Numbered from the stretch's first letter, positions 22,904-32,142 are shown. The stretch is DNA of 64,000 bases from Cherax quadricarinatus (GCF_038502225.1 NC_091355.1:17603927-17667926); one strand, 5' to 3'. The notes: generated by a model from the sequence alone, not told the origin. Program-made: numbers and translations.

Positions 22904-23038
22904 TCTATTGCTTTCGTTGTACTCTTGCCTTGGCCTCCTGCTGTTCTATGGTGGGTTATACATCACTGCTATTACCACCTTGGGACCTCCAGAGTGAAGC
23001 GTTTCCGCTATGTAATCACTTTCTTCTCCGCTGTCTCC

Positions 23039-23725
23039 TCACTCCAGCTCATCAAAATTCCAGCGATTTTTGATCAGCAATGCCACTCCTCCACCCCCCC
23101 TGTTCCCTCTGTCTTTCCTCAGGATTTGGTATCCCATTGGAAAGATGGCATCTGTTATCATACCTGTAAGCTTGGTTTCTGTGAGAGCTATGATGTCCGG
23201 TGATGCCTCTTTGACTCTTTCATGCCGCTCCTCCCACTTATTTGTTATTCCATCAGCGTTTGTGTACCATACCTTCAGTTTCCTTTCCAACACTGTGGTT
23301 TGGGGGGCCTGTGAGGGTGGGAGACCTGGTAGCATACTGTGGGATTCTATAGCTCGGTGTTGGGTGGAGGCTGTGGGTATGGATTGTAGTGTGTGTTGGG
23401 ATGGTGTGATAGGTTGTATGGTTCTGAGAATAGTTTTGTGTGTGCTTGCCCTTGCTGTTCTGTTCTGCTCTGACTGACCTCTGCTGGTTCCATCCTTGTC
23501 TCTTTTCCTAGCTCCTTTCGCGTTTTTGTCCTCTCCCTTAGCTGCTGTCGCTCTGATTGTGTTCTGTCTCTGTCTAGGAACACCCTCTTGTACTCTTCCG
23601 AGGAGGATCCTGTTCCGCACTGTTTCCGTCCTGAGAATCAGCTTGATTGGTCGGTTTCTTCCCTTCGAGTACCCCCCTATTCCCTGAAAATTTACAATCT
23701 CGTCCATCTCTTCACCTATTTCCAT
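23039..23725 (-). pseudogene. LINE-A ORF1 C-terminal part and start of APE endonuclease
   Basis: Residues about 14-40 read QGIGGYSKGRNRPIKLILR, a motif type seen near the end of ORF1 domains of such LINEs. A Thr/Gln-rich linker follows to about residue 145. Then LKVWYTNADGITNKWEE (Asn of the endonuclease) and DIIALTETKL (catalytic Glu) start the APE-type endonuclease that nicks target DNA. A TGA at 23041-23039 interrupts the domain. The frame is shared with both neighbours, so the ancestral element apparently fused ORF1 and ORF2 functions in one frame. Confidence 0.85.
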
Positions 23726-23761
23726 GATGATTTTCTCAATCTCCTTTCTTCCTGCTGCCTT

Positions 23762-24337
23762 TCAGTGTGTGTCCTTTCCTCTCTCTCCTGAAGCCCATGA
23801 TTTTGCCCTTTCCTCCTCCCATTGCCTCACCCTCTGTGACTCTGGATCCTGCCTGTATGTGGTCAGTTTCTCCCTTGATTTTTCCAGTGGCTCTTGATAG
23901 GTCGAATGCTGAGGCAGAACCATGCTATCACCCTCTCCATCTGCAACCAGCTGTTCTTCCCTTTCACTCCTTGGCCCTCCTTGGCAGACTAATATGACCT
24001 TAGCATAATTCATAATTCCTTCCTTCCTGTTCGGCCTCGCAGCTTCATATGCTGTCTCTTCTCTGGTCACTGCCCCTGTAACTCGCTTCAGCCTATTTAT
24101 CTCAACTTCTAGGACCCTTATCTTGGCTACTGCAGTTTCGACTTGTGCCTTCCAATTCTTTGTCTCCTTCTCCAACCTCTTTTCCAATTTCACAGAGAGC
24201 TCTTTCTCCATTTTTTCAGAAAGCTCTCCTAATTTTCTCTCCCACTCTTGTTCCATCCTTTTCCACTGCTCCTCCATCCACTCCTCCCTACCAGAACCAT
24301 TCTCATCTGATCCTTGGTTCCTGCGAGTCCCCACCAT
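23762..24337 (-). pseudogene. LINE-A ORF1-like coiled-coil segment
   Basis: Begins with ATG at 24337 right after an A-run (minus strand) and opens MVGTRRNQGSDENG. Residues about 18-90 are Glu/Lys/Arg-rich with heptad-like spacing, as in the RNA-binding or trimerising coiled coils of LINE ORF1 proteins. It ends with a TGA at 23764-23762. The next 12 codons and the following ORF are in the same frame, so the stop appears to be a mutation within a longer ORF. No zinc knuckle is visible. The role is inferred from position and composition. Confidence 0.7.
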
Positions 24338-24353
24338 TTTTTTTTTTTTTTTT

Positions 24354-25130
24354 TGAGAGAGAAGAAAGAAGGGAAAGGTAGAAGGAGAGAGAGAGAGTGA
24401 GAAGGGAAAGGGGGATAGAGAGTGTGAGAGGGGGAAAGAGAGAAAAGGGAAGGGAAGGAGAGGGGGAGAGTGAGAAGGGAAAAATGGGAAAGAGATGGAG
24501 AGAGAGAGTGAAGGGAAGGGTAGGAGAGGGGGAGAGTGAGAAAGGAAAATGGGGAAGAGAGAGAGAGGGAGAGGGAGAGAGAGGGAGGGAGAGAGGGAGA
24601 GAGAGAGAGAGGGAGAGAGAGGGAGGGAGAGAGAGAGAGAGGGAGAGGGAGAGGGAGAGAGGAAGGGAGAGAGGAAGGGAGAGAGGAAGGGAGAGAGGGA
24701 GAAAGAGAGAGGGAGAGAGAGGGAGAGAGAGAGGGAGGGAGGGAGAGAGGGAGGGAGAGAGAGAGAGAGAAGGCAAAGAGAGGGGGGAGAGAGGGGGAGA
24801 AGGGGGAAAGAGGGGGGAGATGGAAGAGCAAGAGGGGAGAGAGAGGCTAGGGGGAGAGAGAGGCTAGGGGGGGAGAGAGGCTAGGGGGAGAGAGAGGGGA
24901 GGAGGGGAGAGAGATGGGAAAAGGGAGAGGGGAGAGATAATGGGAGGGGAGAGATGTTAGAGGGGAAGAGATGTTAGAGGGGAGAGATGGGAGAGGGAAT
25001 AGAGAGAGAGAGAGATAGATAGGTAGAGAGTGATAGGTAGGGAGAGAGATATAGGTAAAAAGTGAGATAGGTAGAGAGAGATAGGTCTCTACCTAGGATA
25101 GGAAGAGAGGGAGAGAGAGAGGAGGAGCGA
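24354..25130. repeat. Purine-rich (GA/GGGA)n tract
   Basis: About 780 bp that is almost pure A and G on the plus strand, built from GAGAGA, GGGAGA and GAAGGGA words. On the minus strand it is the CT-rich sequence directly 5' of LINE-A1. Frames of 100-200 codons (Arg/Glu/Gly or Ser/Leu/Pro) are compositional artefacts. Confidence 0.95.
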
Positions 25131-25154
25131 GGTTCAGATGGTCAGTTAACAGGA

Positions 25155-25230
25155 CGGTGTGAAATCCTGTGTATGTGTGTGTTTGCGTGTGTACTACAGC
25201 TTACAAGTGCTAGTTCCTGTGTGTGTGTGT
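25155..25230. repeat. GT-rich tract at 3' end of A2
   Basis: Interrupted GT runs (25164-25190 and 25217-25230) end exactly at the LINE-A2 terminus. Confidence 0.8.
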
Positions 25231-26054
25231 TCTCACCTAGTTGTACTCACCTAGTTGAGGTTGCGGGGGTCGAGTCCCAGCTCCTGGCCCCGCCTCTTCA
25301 CTGATCGCTACTAGGTCACTCTCCCTGAGCCGTGAGCTTTATCATACCTCTGCTTAAAGCTATGTATGGATCCTGCCTCCACTACATCGCTTCCCAAACT
25401 ATTCCACTTATTGACTACTCTGTGGCTGAAGAAATACTTCCTAACATCCCTGTGATTCATCTGTGTCTTCAGCTTCCAACTGTCCCCCCTTGTTACTGTG
25501 TCCAATCTCTGGAACATCCTGTCTTTGTCCACCTTGTCAATTCCTCTCAGTATTTTGTATGTCGTTATCATATCCCCCCTATCTCTCCTGTCCTCTCCTC
25601 GTAGGACATACCTCTTAGCTCTGGGACTAGTCTTGTTGCAAACCTTTGCACTTTCTCTAGTTTCTTTACGTGCTTGGCTAGGTGTGGGTTCCAAACTGGT
25701 GCCGCATACTCCAATATGGGCCTAACGTACACGGTGTACAGGGTCCTGAACGATTCCTTATTAAGATGTCGGAATACTGTTCTGAGGTTTGCTAGGCGCC
25801 CATATGCTGCAGCAGTTATTTGGTTGATGTGCGCTTCAGGAGATGTGCCTGGTGTTATACTCACCCCAAGATCTTTTTCCTTGAGTGAGGTTTGTAGTCT
25901 CTGGCCCCCTAGACTGTACTCCGTCTGCGGTCTTCTTTGCCCTTCCCCAATCTTCATGACTTTGCACTTGGTGGGATTGAACTCCAGGAGCCAATTGCTG
26001 GACCAGGTCTGCAGCCTGTCCAGATCCCTTTGTAGTTCTGCCTGGTCTTCGATC

Positions 26055-26059
<5 letters not shown>
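25231..26059 (-). mobile_element. LINE-A copy A2, 5'-truncated, between GT tracts
   Basis: Matches A1 20368-21209 closely. The 3' end has a duplicated tail word (CTCACCTAGTTGTACTCACCTAGTTGAGG on plus, in two pieces). The RT fragment begins after the catalytic ADD with the SIEDQAELQRDLDRLQTWSS segment. Relative to A1 it lacks 31 bp near 25593 (between two CTCTCC-like words), which shifts the frame. The 5' truncation GATCGAGTG merges into (GT)n at 26057. Confidence 0.93.

Positions 26060-26131
<72 letters not shown>
26057..26131. repeat. (GT)n microsatellite
   Basis: A 75-bp pure GT run that starts at the truncated 5' end of A2. On the element's sense strand it reads (AC)n. Confidence 0.97.
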
Positions 26132-26132
<1 letters not shown>

Positions 26133-26629
26133 CGTGCCGTGTCGAACAAGTAAAACTGGTCAATTAGCAAGAACTCATTTAAAATTAAATCCTTTCTAAA
26201 ATTTTCTCATACGTTTAAAGACAGATTTTCTCATTTATATTAATGTAAAAATTAATAATTTTGTACCAAAAGAACTTTAGAAAACTTACATAACCTTATT
26301 ATAACAAGCGCAATTTAATTTAGCCTAATTCAACTAAATATATTTCGGATAAGTTTACAACAATTTAATAATAAACTCAATGAATTTTTTTTTCGTTGGG
26401 TTCAGAATGATATTTGCGAAATTAGTGCATACACAAATTTTCGCTTGCTTTATTCGGCAAGAAGAGCGTTGCTATTTAAGCCAAAATCGCAAGTATTACC
26501 TATTCGACACGACGTATACATATAATCGGAGGCCTTATATTAATGGTAAAATATAGTTTTAAAGTATTCCTAGAATATTTCGGTTTAAAAGCAAAGGTGA
26601 AAATATTTAGTGATAACCGAGAGAGAGAG
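26132..26629. other. AT-rich DNA, no feature
   Basis: No repeat or coding frame recognised. Confidence 0.5.
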
Positions 26630-26830
26630 TGAGAGACGCCCACTGAAAAATGAGTTAGGAGAAGCGGTGGAAATTTCATAATGGAGGTGAGTGAGAGAAA
26701 AGGTGATGCGGTGGGCGACATGATTGACGCCGCCTCCTTGCCAGCGCTGCCTCCAGGAAATCCATTAATCTGGACACGTCAGCCAGAGTGTCTTTGATGT
26801 ACGGCCGGACTGTTACCTCCCTAGCTCTCT
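26630..26830. other. GC-rich, CpG-containing unique segment with short open frames
   Basis: A rise in GC and CpG compared with flanks. On plus, ATG at 26681 opens 38 codons to TGA at 26795, reading MEVSERKGDAVGDMIDAASL at its start. On minus, an ATG-less frame across the same DNA reads RPYIKDTLADVSRLMDFLEA. Both overlap, so at most one could be real. No splice sites convincingly frame either. It could be a host exon or regulatory island, but this is weak. Confidence 0.2.
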
Positions 26831-27400
26831 CTCTCTCTCTCTATCCCTTTAACTACTCCATACCTCCCTTCTCTATTATCCTCCTCCTTGTCTTCCTCTG
26901 GGTCTATACATTCTCGTACTACCCGCTCTCCTGTTTTAATCCCTCCATCTTTCTTCCTTCTACCTTTCCTTCACAATAATTTCTCGGCTTGTCTTCTAAT
27001 ACTCTTCCCTCTCAATTCGTGTTTAATCCAGCTTGAGTTCTCTAAAACTTATTTGTTACCTTTCCAACCCTCGCCACTTCCTCCTCTTTGGCTCACTTCC
27101 TCTTCCTTTCTTTCAACCCACTGCTCCTTTCCTCTATTGCTCATTTCCTGTCCCCATCCCGCCCTTACTACTCTTTCCCTTCTTTTCAATCATTGTGTCT
27201 CCCTACTCATACCCATTGCCCTACTGCCATTCTTCCTACCCATTACCCTTCCCTCTCTCTTCCCACCTATGTCAATTCCTTCCCTTTAATGCCCACTCAT
27301 TACTTCTCCCTTTTCCTTCCCTCTCATTGTTCTTTTCTTCATTTGTCCCCACTTAATACTTATTCTGCCATTCCACTTTACCTTCCACTAATTTCCCCTT
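26831..27400. repeat. Pyrimidine-rich low-complexity DNA
   Basis: CT/CCTT-rich sequence. The plus frames of 60-170 codons rich in Ser, Leu, Pro and Phe reflect composition. Confidence 0.7.
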
Positions 27401-27576
27401 CCTCTCACCCATTGCCCCTCCCTCTCACCCATTGCCCCTCCCTCTCACCCATTGCCCCTCCTCACCCATTGCTCTTCAGTCTCACCCATTGCCCTTCCCT
27501 CTCACCCATTGCCCCTCTCACCCATTGCCCCTCCCTCTCACCCATTGCCCCTCCCTCTCACCCATTGCCCTTCCCT
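27401..27576. repeat. 15-20-bp CTCACCCATTGCCC tandem repeat
   Basis: The unit CCTCTCACCCATTGCCCCTC repeats exactly at 27401, 27421 and 27441, then continues with shorter or changed units to about 27576, about 10 copies. Confidence 0.95.
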
Positions 27577-27872
27577 CCGTTCTCACATTTTCTTCCTATG
27601 TCGGGGTGACTCTACAAAGGAAAACTCAGTTATGAAAAATATATCTAAAATTACTGATAAAAGGCCATTATGGTTGAGTAAATGTACACGTCGCAGAAGC
27701 AGCAATTTTTCTTCATTTTTTTACAAGTTTTAAGCAGAGTCCTGAAAGACGTATTAGTCATGAATACTTACGTTACATTTGACGCATAAATTTAACTTTA
27801 ATTTATATCTTCACGTATTAAGTGGTGGTTCGTCATATTAAAAAAGTGGGGACAGCGCCTGGCAGCGAGGAT
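27577..27872. other. No feature seen
   Basis: AT-rich sequence without recognisable repeat. Confidence 0.5.
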
Positions 27873-28140
27873 ACATTGCCGTGCCTTGTACGAGACTATT
27901 CAGCTGCCTCCCAGCCTACATAAGGGGGATTACCAGTAGACCCCTGGTTGTCTTTAAGAAGGCACTGGACAGGTACCTAAAGTTAGTACCTGACCAACCG
28001 GGCTGTGGTTCGTACGTCAGCTTGGGTGCGGCCAGTAGTAACAGCCTGGTTGATCAGACCCTGATCCACAGTGAGGCCTGGTCTCAGACCGAGCCGCGGG
28101 GGCGTTGACCCCCGAAACCCTCTCCAGGTAAACACTTATC
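27873..28140 (+). mobile_element. LINE-Q 3' end (Q2), 5'-truncated
   Basis: Codons to the TGA at 28106-28108 encode AYIRGITSRPLVVFKKALDR, DQPGCGSYVSLGAASSNSLV and a SEAWSQTEPRGR end that matches the C-terminus of the LINE-Q ORF at 39714-40928. The 3' end GGGGGCGTTGACCC..CTCTCCAGGTAAAC follows. Only about 75 codons remain, so it is a dead fragment. Confidence 0.88.
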
Positions 28141-28169
28141 TGTCAGTGCACTGATTCACATCTAAGTAA

Positions 28170-28360
28170 GACACATGTGCAACAGTCAAGTATCTTTATT
28201 CTCCAAAACGTTTCGTTTCAGTCGAATAAAGAGGAAGCAGCAGAAGCAGAAGAGATATAAAGACTATGTAATCTCTATTGCTTTTGCTCCCTCCTTGATA
28301 TTCGACTGAAGAAGCCTACTGTGTAGGCGAAACATTTCGGAATGAAGATACCTGTTTAAC
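28170..28360. mobile_element. P-type element with inverted halves
   Basis: The minus-oriented half at 28172-28245 (TGTGCAAC, CAAGTATCTTTATTC, AAAACGTTTCG, CAGTCGAATA) mirrors the plus-oriented half at 28297-28355 (TATTCGACTGAAGAAGCC, GAAACATTTCGGAATGAAG, ATACC). Between them is GCTTTTGCTCC-type sequence also seen near 15715. No ORF. Confidence 0.65.
28306..28333 (+). ncRNA. Hammerhead-ribozyme-like core with perfect stem II
   Basis: CTGAAGA (consensus CTGANGA) at 28306-28312, stem GCCTAC / GTAGGC with a TGT loop at 28314-28328, then GAAAC at 28329-28333. This is the cleanest stem II in the window. Activity would need a suitable stem I/III pairing, perhaps from a second copy. Confidence 0.4.
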
Positions 28361-28653
28361 TTATGAACTTGTTGGTGTTGTATCCCATTATCAAACTCTT
28401 CAGTGCTCTGACTCCAAGGCGGGTAAGCCAGCGGTCACTGTAGCATTGGTCTGCAATAACCAACAGTTGCCAGACCTTCACGTCTTGCACTGTAATGATG
28501 ATATCTTCATAAATTTCATTTCCCCTGTGAGCGTCTGCTGGGCTATCCTGAGAGATGGTAACCCCCAAGTAACAGTAACTCCAATTTTGATGTAATCAGA
28601 TCTTCGAAGCTGCCGTAGCTACTGTACACTTAGCGGGATGCTAGAAGATATTC
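28361..28653. other. No feature seen
   Basis: Unrecognised sequence. The minus frame at 28356-28568 has no domain. Confidence 0.5.
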
Positions 28654-28955
28654 TCAATGCCCCACTGCAGCTTCCCAGCGCCCCACTGCAGCTTCCCAGC
28701 GCCCCATTGAAGTTTCCCAGCGCTCCACTGAAGCTTCCCAGCGCTCCACTGAAGCTTCCCAGCGCTCCACTGAAGCTTCCCAGCGCCCCACTGAAGCTTC
28801 CCAGCGCTCCACTGAAGCTTCCCAGCGCTCCACTGAAGCTTCCCAGCGCTCCACTGAAGCTTCCCAGCGCTCCACTGAAGCTTCCCAGCGCCCCACTGAA
28901 GCTTCCCAGCGCTCCACTGAAGCTTCCCAGCGCCCCACTGAAGCTTCCCAGCTCA
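28654..28955. repeat. 21-bp minisatellite, about 14 units
   Basis: The unit CCCAGCGCTCCACTGAAGCTT repeats with few substitutions (CCACTG every 21 bp from 28662 to 28935). Because 21 is a multiple of three, frames of 107-134 codons are open on both strands (LPSAPLK, FSGALGS and WEASVER heptads). Each unit carries an AAGCTT. No coding evidence. Confidence 0.96.
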
Positions 28956-29019
28956 GAATGACACATTGCAATATTTGATGCAAAACAAATCATTCTGTGG
29001 TGAAATATATAACTGGGGA

Positions 29020-29215
29020 ACATAACCCGCCTCCGTTCTCACAGAGGCGGGTGAAATAGTACACATATACCCATCACATAAAATGAGTCTTATGACGATG
29101 TTTCAGTCCGACACAAACCCTTAACTAGTCACAGTTAATAGTTGGACCGAAACGTCGTCGAAAGTTTCATTCTCCTTTGTTCGGGTTATTCGTGAATTGT
29201 TCAGGTTAAGGTATT
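29020..29215 (+). mobile_element. P2-type remnant with inverted motif
   Basis: ACCCGCCTC/GAGGCGGGT forms a hairpin at 29026-29053. GACGATGTTTCAGTCCGAC at 29095-29113 is opposed by GGACCGAAACGTCGTCGAAA at 29142-29161, and GGGTTATTCGTGAATTGTT follows. The same words bound the large inverted element at 61456-62225. Confidence 0.6.
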
Positions 29216-29252
29216 GTACTTTTTTATTACATATGTAGATTAGGGTAATCCC

Positions 29253-30412
29253 TGTTACAAAAAACGCGATTCTAAAAGCTTAGAGATCTCCAGTGAATAC
29301 TAGAAAGGACTGCCCTTCTAGCATCCAGCCTGTTACTGGGTTTTCGTAACAAGTAGTCAGTATCCTTGTCCAATTATCCATTAGAAATCATTAAGATTCA
29401 ATAGTGCTTCAGGATTACAACTGGTAGGCTACTAACTAGAGAAATTAAAATTTAATAAATTTATTAATCATTAAGTTGTCTAGAGGTATATTATCAAATT
29501 AAATTAATCACAGCAATCAAAATAAAATCAATCTCTCGAGTTCAATATTTATAATTCTTAAGTACCGTCTGGTACATTAACATTTAATAAGATATTACAA
29601 ATATGTACTAGTAAGTGTGTATGTGTGTAAGTGCTCTCACGACTCGACTAGACTTAAACAAGTGACTGACAAAGTCCTCAAATAAAATAACTTCTTGACC
29701 GACTGGCAACCAGAACAGTCTGCTTTAACAATGAAAAGAATGCTAAGCCCAATAGCCATATAACAAGCGACTGCGACACAATCAGGATCAAGGAGATAAT
29801 ATAACGACACTAAGTAGGGACCATCAGCAGATCCTCCACAAAAGTTACAAAACTCCCATACTATTGAATCTAAGTTCAGCATAGGAAAAACCCTGACTGT
29901 GACAATACACAGAAACCAGTACAAAATTAGGTCAGAAGCTATGGCTAAGGACCTGAGATGTTCAGTGTCTAAGCGACACACAACCTCAGTACAACGTCGA
30001 AAATCACTAAGTCTATACAATGTTCTGTGAACAGAGTTCTACAGAACTAACAAGAATAATGAGACAGACAATCTGTCCAACCACCAAGCGAGTCTCGAGC
30101 AGACTGAATACTTCACGAGAGGTGAGGACACCCCCCCCTCGATCACGTGATAGCCCCGTGGACAGCACAGCTCAGAAGCCGGCAGTATAACGAGCGACAA
30201 GCGATAATTACAGTAGTTTGACAATCAAGACTTGAACTGAGCACATATTATGTACATCCTAACAACATAAGCTACGTCAAATAACAATATAAGGCAATAC
30301 ATTTGCGATTTAGCTATTATCGCAAATATAAGCAATATAAAATTATATGAAAAGGTAATATACATTATATATATACATAATAATCATTGTAACCCATTCA
30401 GGGGTTGCAACA
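29253..30412 (-). mobile_element. Solo LTR, copy 1 (LTR-L)
   Basis: On the minus strand it runs from TGTTGCAACCCC (end at 30412) to GCGTTTTTTGTAACA (end at 29253), i.e. TG...CA termini, 1160 bp. It matches the LTR at 43287-44637 along its length in opposite orientation. Flanking bases are ATCCC and GTCCC, a 5-bp duplication with one mismatch. No gag or pol lies on either side, so it is a solo LTR. A 127-codon frame inside (29637-30020 minus) is shared in part by the other copy but resembles no known domain. Confidence 0.88.
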
Positions 30413-30975
30413 GTCCCACTCTGGGGATAAAAACATTGCTTGCAGAGAATGCTTTTAATGTAACTTTTCGTCCAACGCTGAGCTTTATCAAGTTCTTGTG
30501 TTGACAGCTCACTACGGAAGGCCACAATGTTGGCAGTTCGCTACAGCAGGCAACAGCGTGCCACTGTACTGACACAGGTCGCTACAGCAGGCAACAGCAT
30601 GCCACTGTATTGACACAAGTTGCTACAGAAGGCAGCAGAATACCACTGTACTGACACAGCTCACTACACCGCGCCGCAGTGTCGCAACAACGTGTTACAA
30701 CAGGCCACAGCTCCGCTCAGTGTCGCAAGAGTCTTAATGTCGCAACAGCCTGGGATGGCAGGCCACTGCACGACAGTGCTGCAGCAAGCATAATGTTGCA
30801 CACCTTATGATAGAACGCCACTGTTCAAAAGCGTTGCAGCAACCACAATGTCGCAACAGCTTGGTACAGAAGATCACTGCTCAACACAGTGTCACAACAA
30901 TCATATTATACCAACAGCTTGGCACATCAAGCCGCAGTTTCCGTACTGCTGAACGCACTGATGCTGCGGCTCAGC
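30413..30975. repeat. Degenerate 41-bp tandem repeat
   Basis: GCTACAGCAGGCAACAGC recurs at 30540, 30581 and (changed) 30622, period 41, with worn units GCAACAG/GCCACTG/GTCGCAA continuing to about 30970. Confidence 0.85.
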
Positions 30976-31425
30976 ACAGTTCACCAAATTTATTATTATA
31001 TATTATTATCAATATTAATTTTATTTTTATTTTTATTATTTTTATGTATTTGTTTTATTTTTTTTTTTATTCAGAGGTGCAATTCCATCCAGACTAGTCT
31101 GAGTATAATGCGACTTACAGCTCTGGTGCGCCTGTGTTGCCTTAGCGGACATGGTTCAAACTAGAGATGAGCGCAGCACAAAGTGTAACAGCCTCATTCA
31201 TTGGACAGACGCAGGACAGGTCAGAGGTCTCGTCCCGGCACTCTCCTGTCAATCTGTACTCTGGCGGGGGCTAGTGCATAACAGCATAACACTGGCCCTA
31301 TACACATTCCATCAATAATATATGACTCACCCCCTTGCTTGTTATTTCATCACTCTACCAACCACACACTAGACTTGTTCAATTGCTGACAAAGGTAGCC
31401 AGCACAAATATACCAACTTTGTGCG
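30976..31425. other. T/A-rich stretch then unrecognised DNA
   Basis: Strong TTATT low complexity at 30985-31070. Nothing else recognised. Confidence 0.5.
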
Positions 31426-31545
31426 GGTCATGAAGCTCACAGCAGCTTGCCACAGATCGCCACAGCATGTTACAGCTTGCACAATACGTTACAGCTCGCC
31501 ACACGTTGCTACAGCACGTTACAGTTAGCCACAGCGTCACCTTTA
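31426..31545. repeat. Degenerate CGCCACAG/GTTACAGC tandem repeat
   Basis: Words such as TTGCCACAG, CGCCACAGC, GTTACAGCTTGC, GTTACAGCTCGCC and GTTACAGTTAGCC recur about every 18-25 bp. The composition is similar to 30510-30970. Confidence 0.6.
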
Positions 31546-31574
31546 TAAGTGATATTAGTGCCTGTCTCGCATCC

Positions 31575-31695
31575 TTGGGCACGTCGAGTGGATAGGTAGT
31601 ACGTTCGTCTCGCAACCGAAAGTACCCAACTCATTCCTAGTAAATAGATACCTGGTGTTAGTCGACTGTTGGGACTCGCATCCTGCTACAGGAAC
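31575..31695 (+). mobile_element. S-type SINE, diverged
   Basis: A tRNA-like head (GTGGATAGGTAGTACG, CGTCTCGCA) is followed by TAGATACCTGGTGTTAGTCG, ACTGTT and CGCATCCTG, the S-SINE body found at 43180, 45440 and 45680. Confidence 0.6.
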
Positions 31696-32041
31696 AAACT
31701 GCTCAAATGAAAAAGAAGTAATCCATACTATTTAGGTTTCTCTTAATATCCTGGGATATTACCCCACCGAAAAAAAAAAATAAGTTCTTCCATTTTCTAT
31801 TTCTTCTTTTTTCTTCTTCAGTATTTGGTTAAGAGAGTCCAAGGTTTCAGGCGAAAAAAAATCTCCTCCGTTCTTTCTTCTTCGTCTTAGTTAAGTAGCA
31901 GTGAAAGGTTAGAAGAATCTAAGAAGACATCTTCTCTCGCCTCCAGCGTTCCCATCCCTCGCTCATCTTTCCTTACCCTTCCCCTTTACCCCTTCGCTCA
32001 TCCCACTTTACCCTCCCTCCCCTCATCCCCTATTTCCTCAG
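31696..32041. other. Non-coding; ends in a long pyrimidine tract
   Basis: From about 31920 to 32041 the plus strand is T/C-rich and ends TATTTCCTCAG, which has the form of a strong splice acceptor. Confidence 0.45.
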
Positions 32042-32142
32042 CGTTTTCCCGGCCAGGTTTAATAAAGTCTTGGCGTGATGCTGCTGGCGTGTGTGGCCCA
32101 CACAGTCTGCTCCGACAGTGGCTCCAGTCTTCGAGTGACATT
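32042..32142 (+). other. Candidate host exon (unproven)
   Basis: The 101-bp segment is preceded by a long polypyrimidine tract ending CAG and followed immediately by GTAAGT, a consensus splice donor. It is richer in GC than its surroundings. One of three frames is open throughout (33 codons after two leading bases), reading SRPGLIKSWRDAAGVCGPHS then LLRQWLQSSSDI. The other two contain stops, although an ATG at 32078 in another frame would encode a short hydrophobic start. I recognise no protein family. It is the best candidate for a host exon in the window, but a chance match is quite possible. Confidence 0.25.

Larger units (their letters stand above)
20368..24354 (-). mobile_element. LINE-A near-full-length copy (A1), L2/CR1-like
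   Basis: Read on the minus strand, one reading frame carries a coiled-coil segment, an endonuclease and the first part of a reverse transcriptase; after one frameshift it continues to the RT C-terminus. A 65-bp 3' end CTAGGTGAGTAC runs into (AC)n. The order ORF1-like, APE endonuclease, RT and no RNase H fits L2/CR1/jockey-type non-LTR elements. At least five in-frame stops and one frameshift make it inactive. Its last 800 bp closely resemble A2, by eye with roughly 15 substitutions and one 31-bp deletion, so the family was active fairly recently. Confidence 0.92.

Noticed and set aside
24229..24867. Ser/Leu/Pro and Arg/Glu/Gly frames of 100-200 codons
   Set aside because: They are produced by the purine/pyrimidine tract.
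32078..32142. Signal-peptide-like first exon beginning at ATG 32078
   Set aside because: The short hydrophobic start (MLLACVAH) is in a different frame from the fully open one, and no promoter or upstream evidence supports it. The internal-exon reading is simpler, and even that is unproven.
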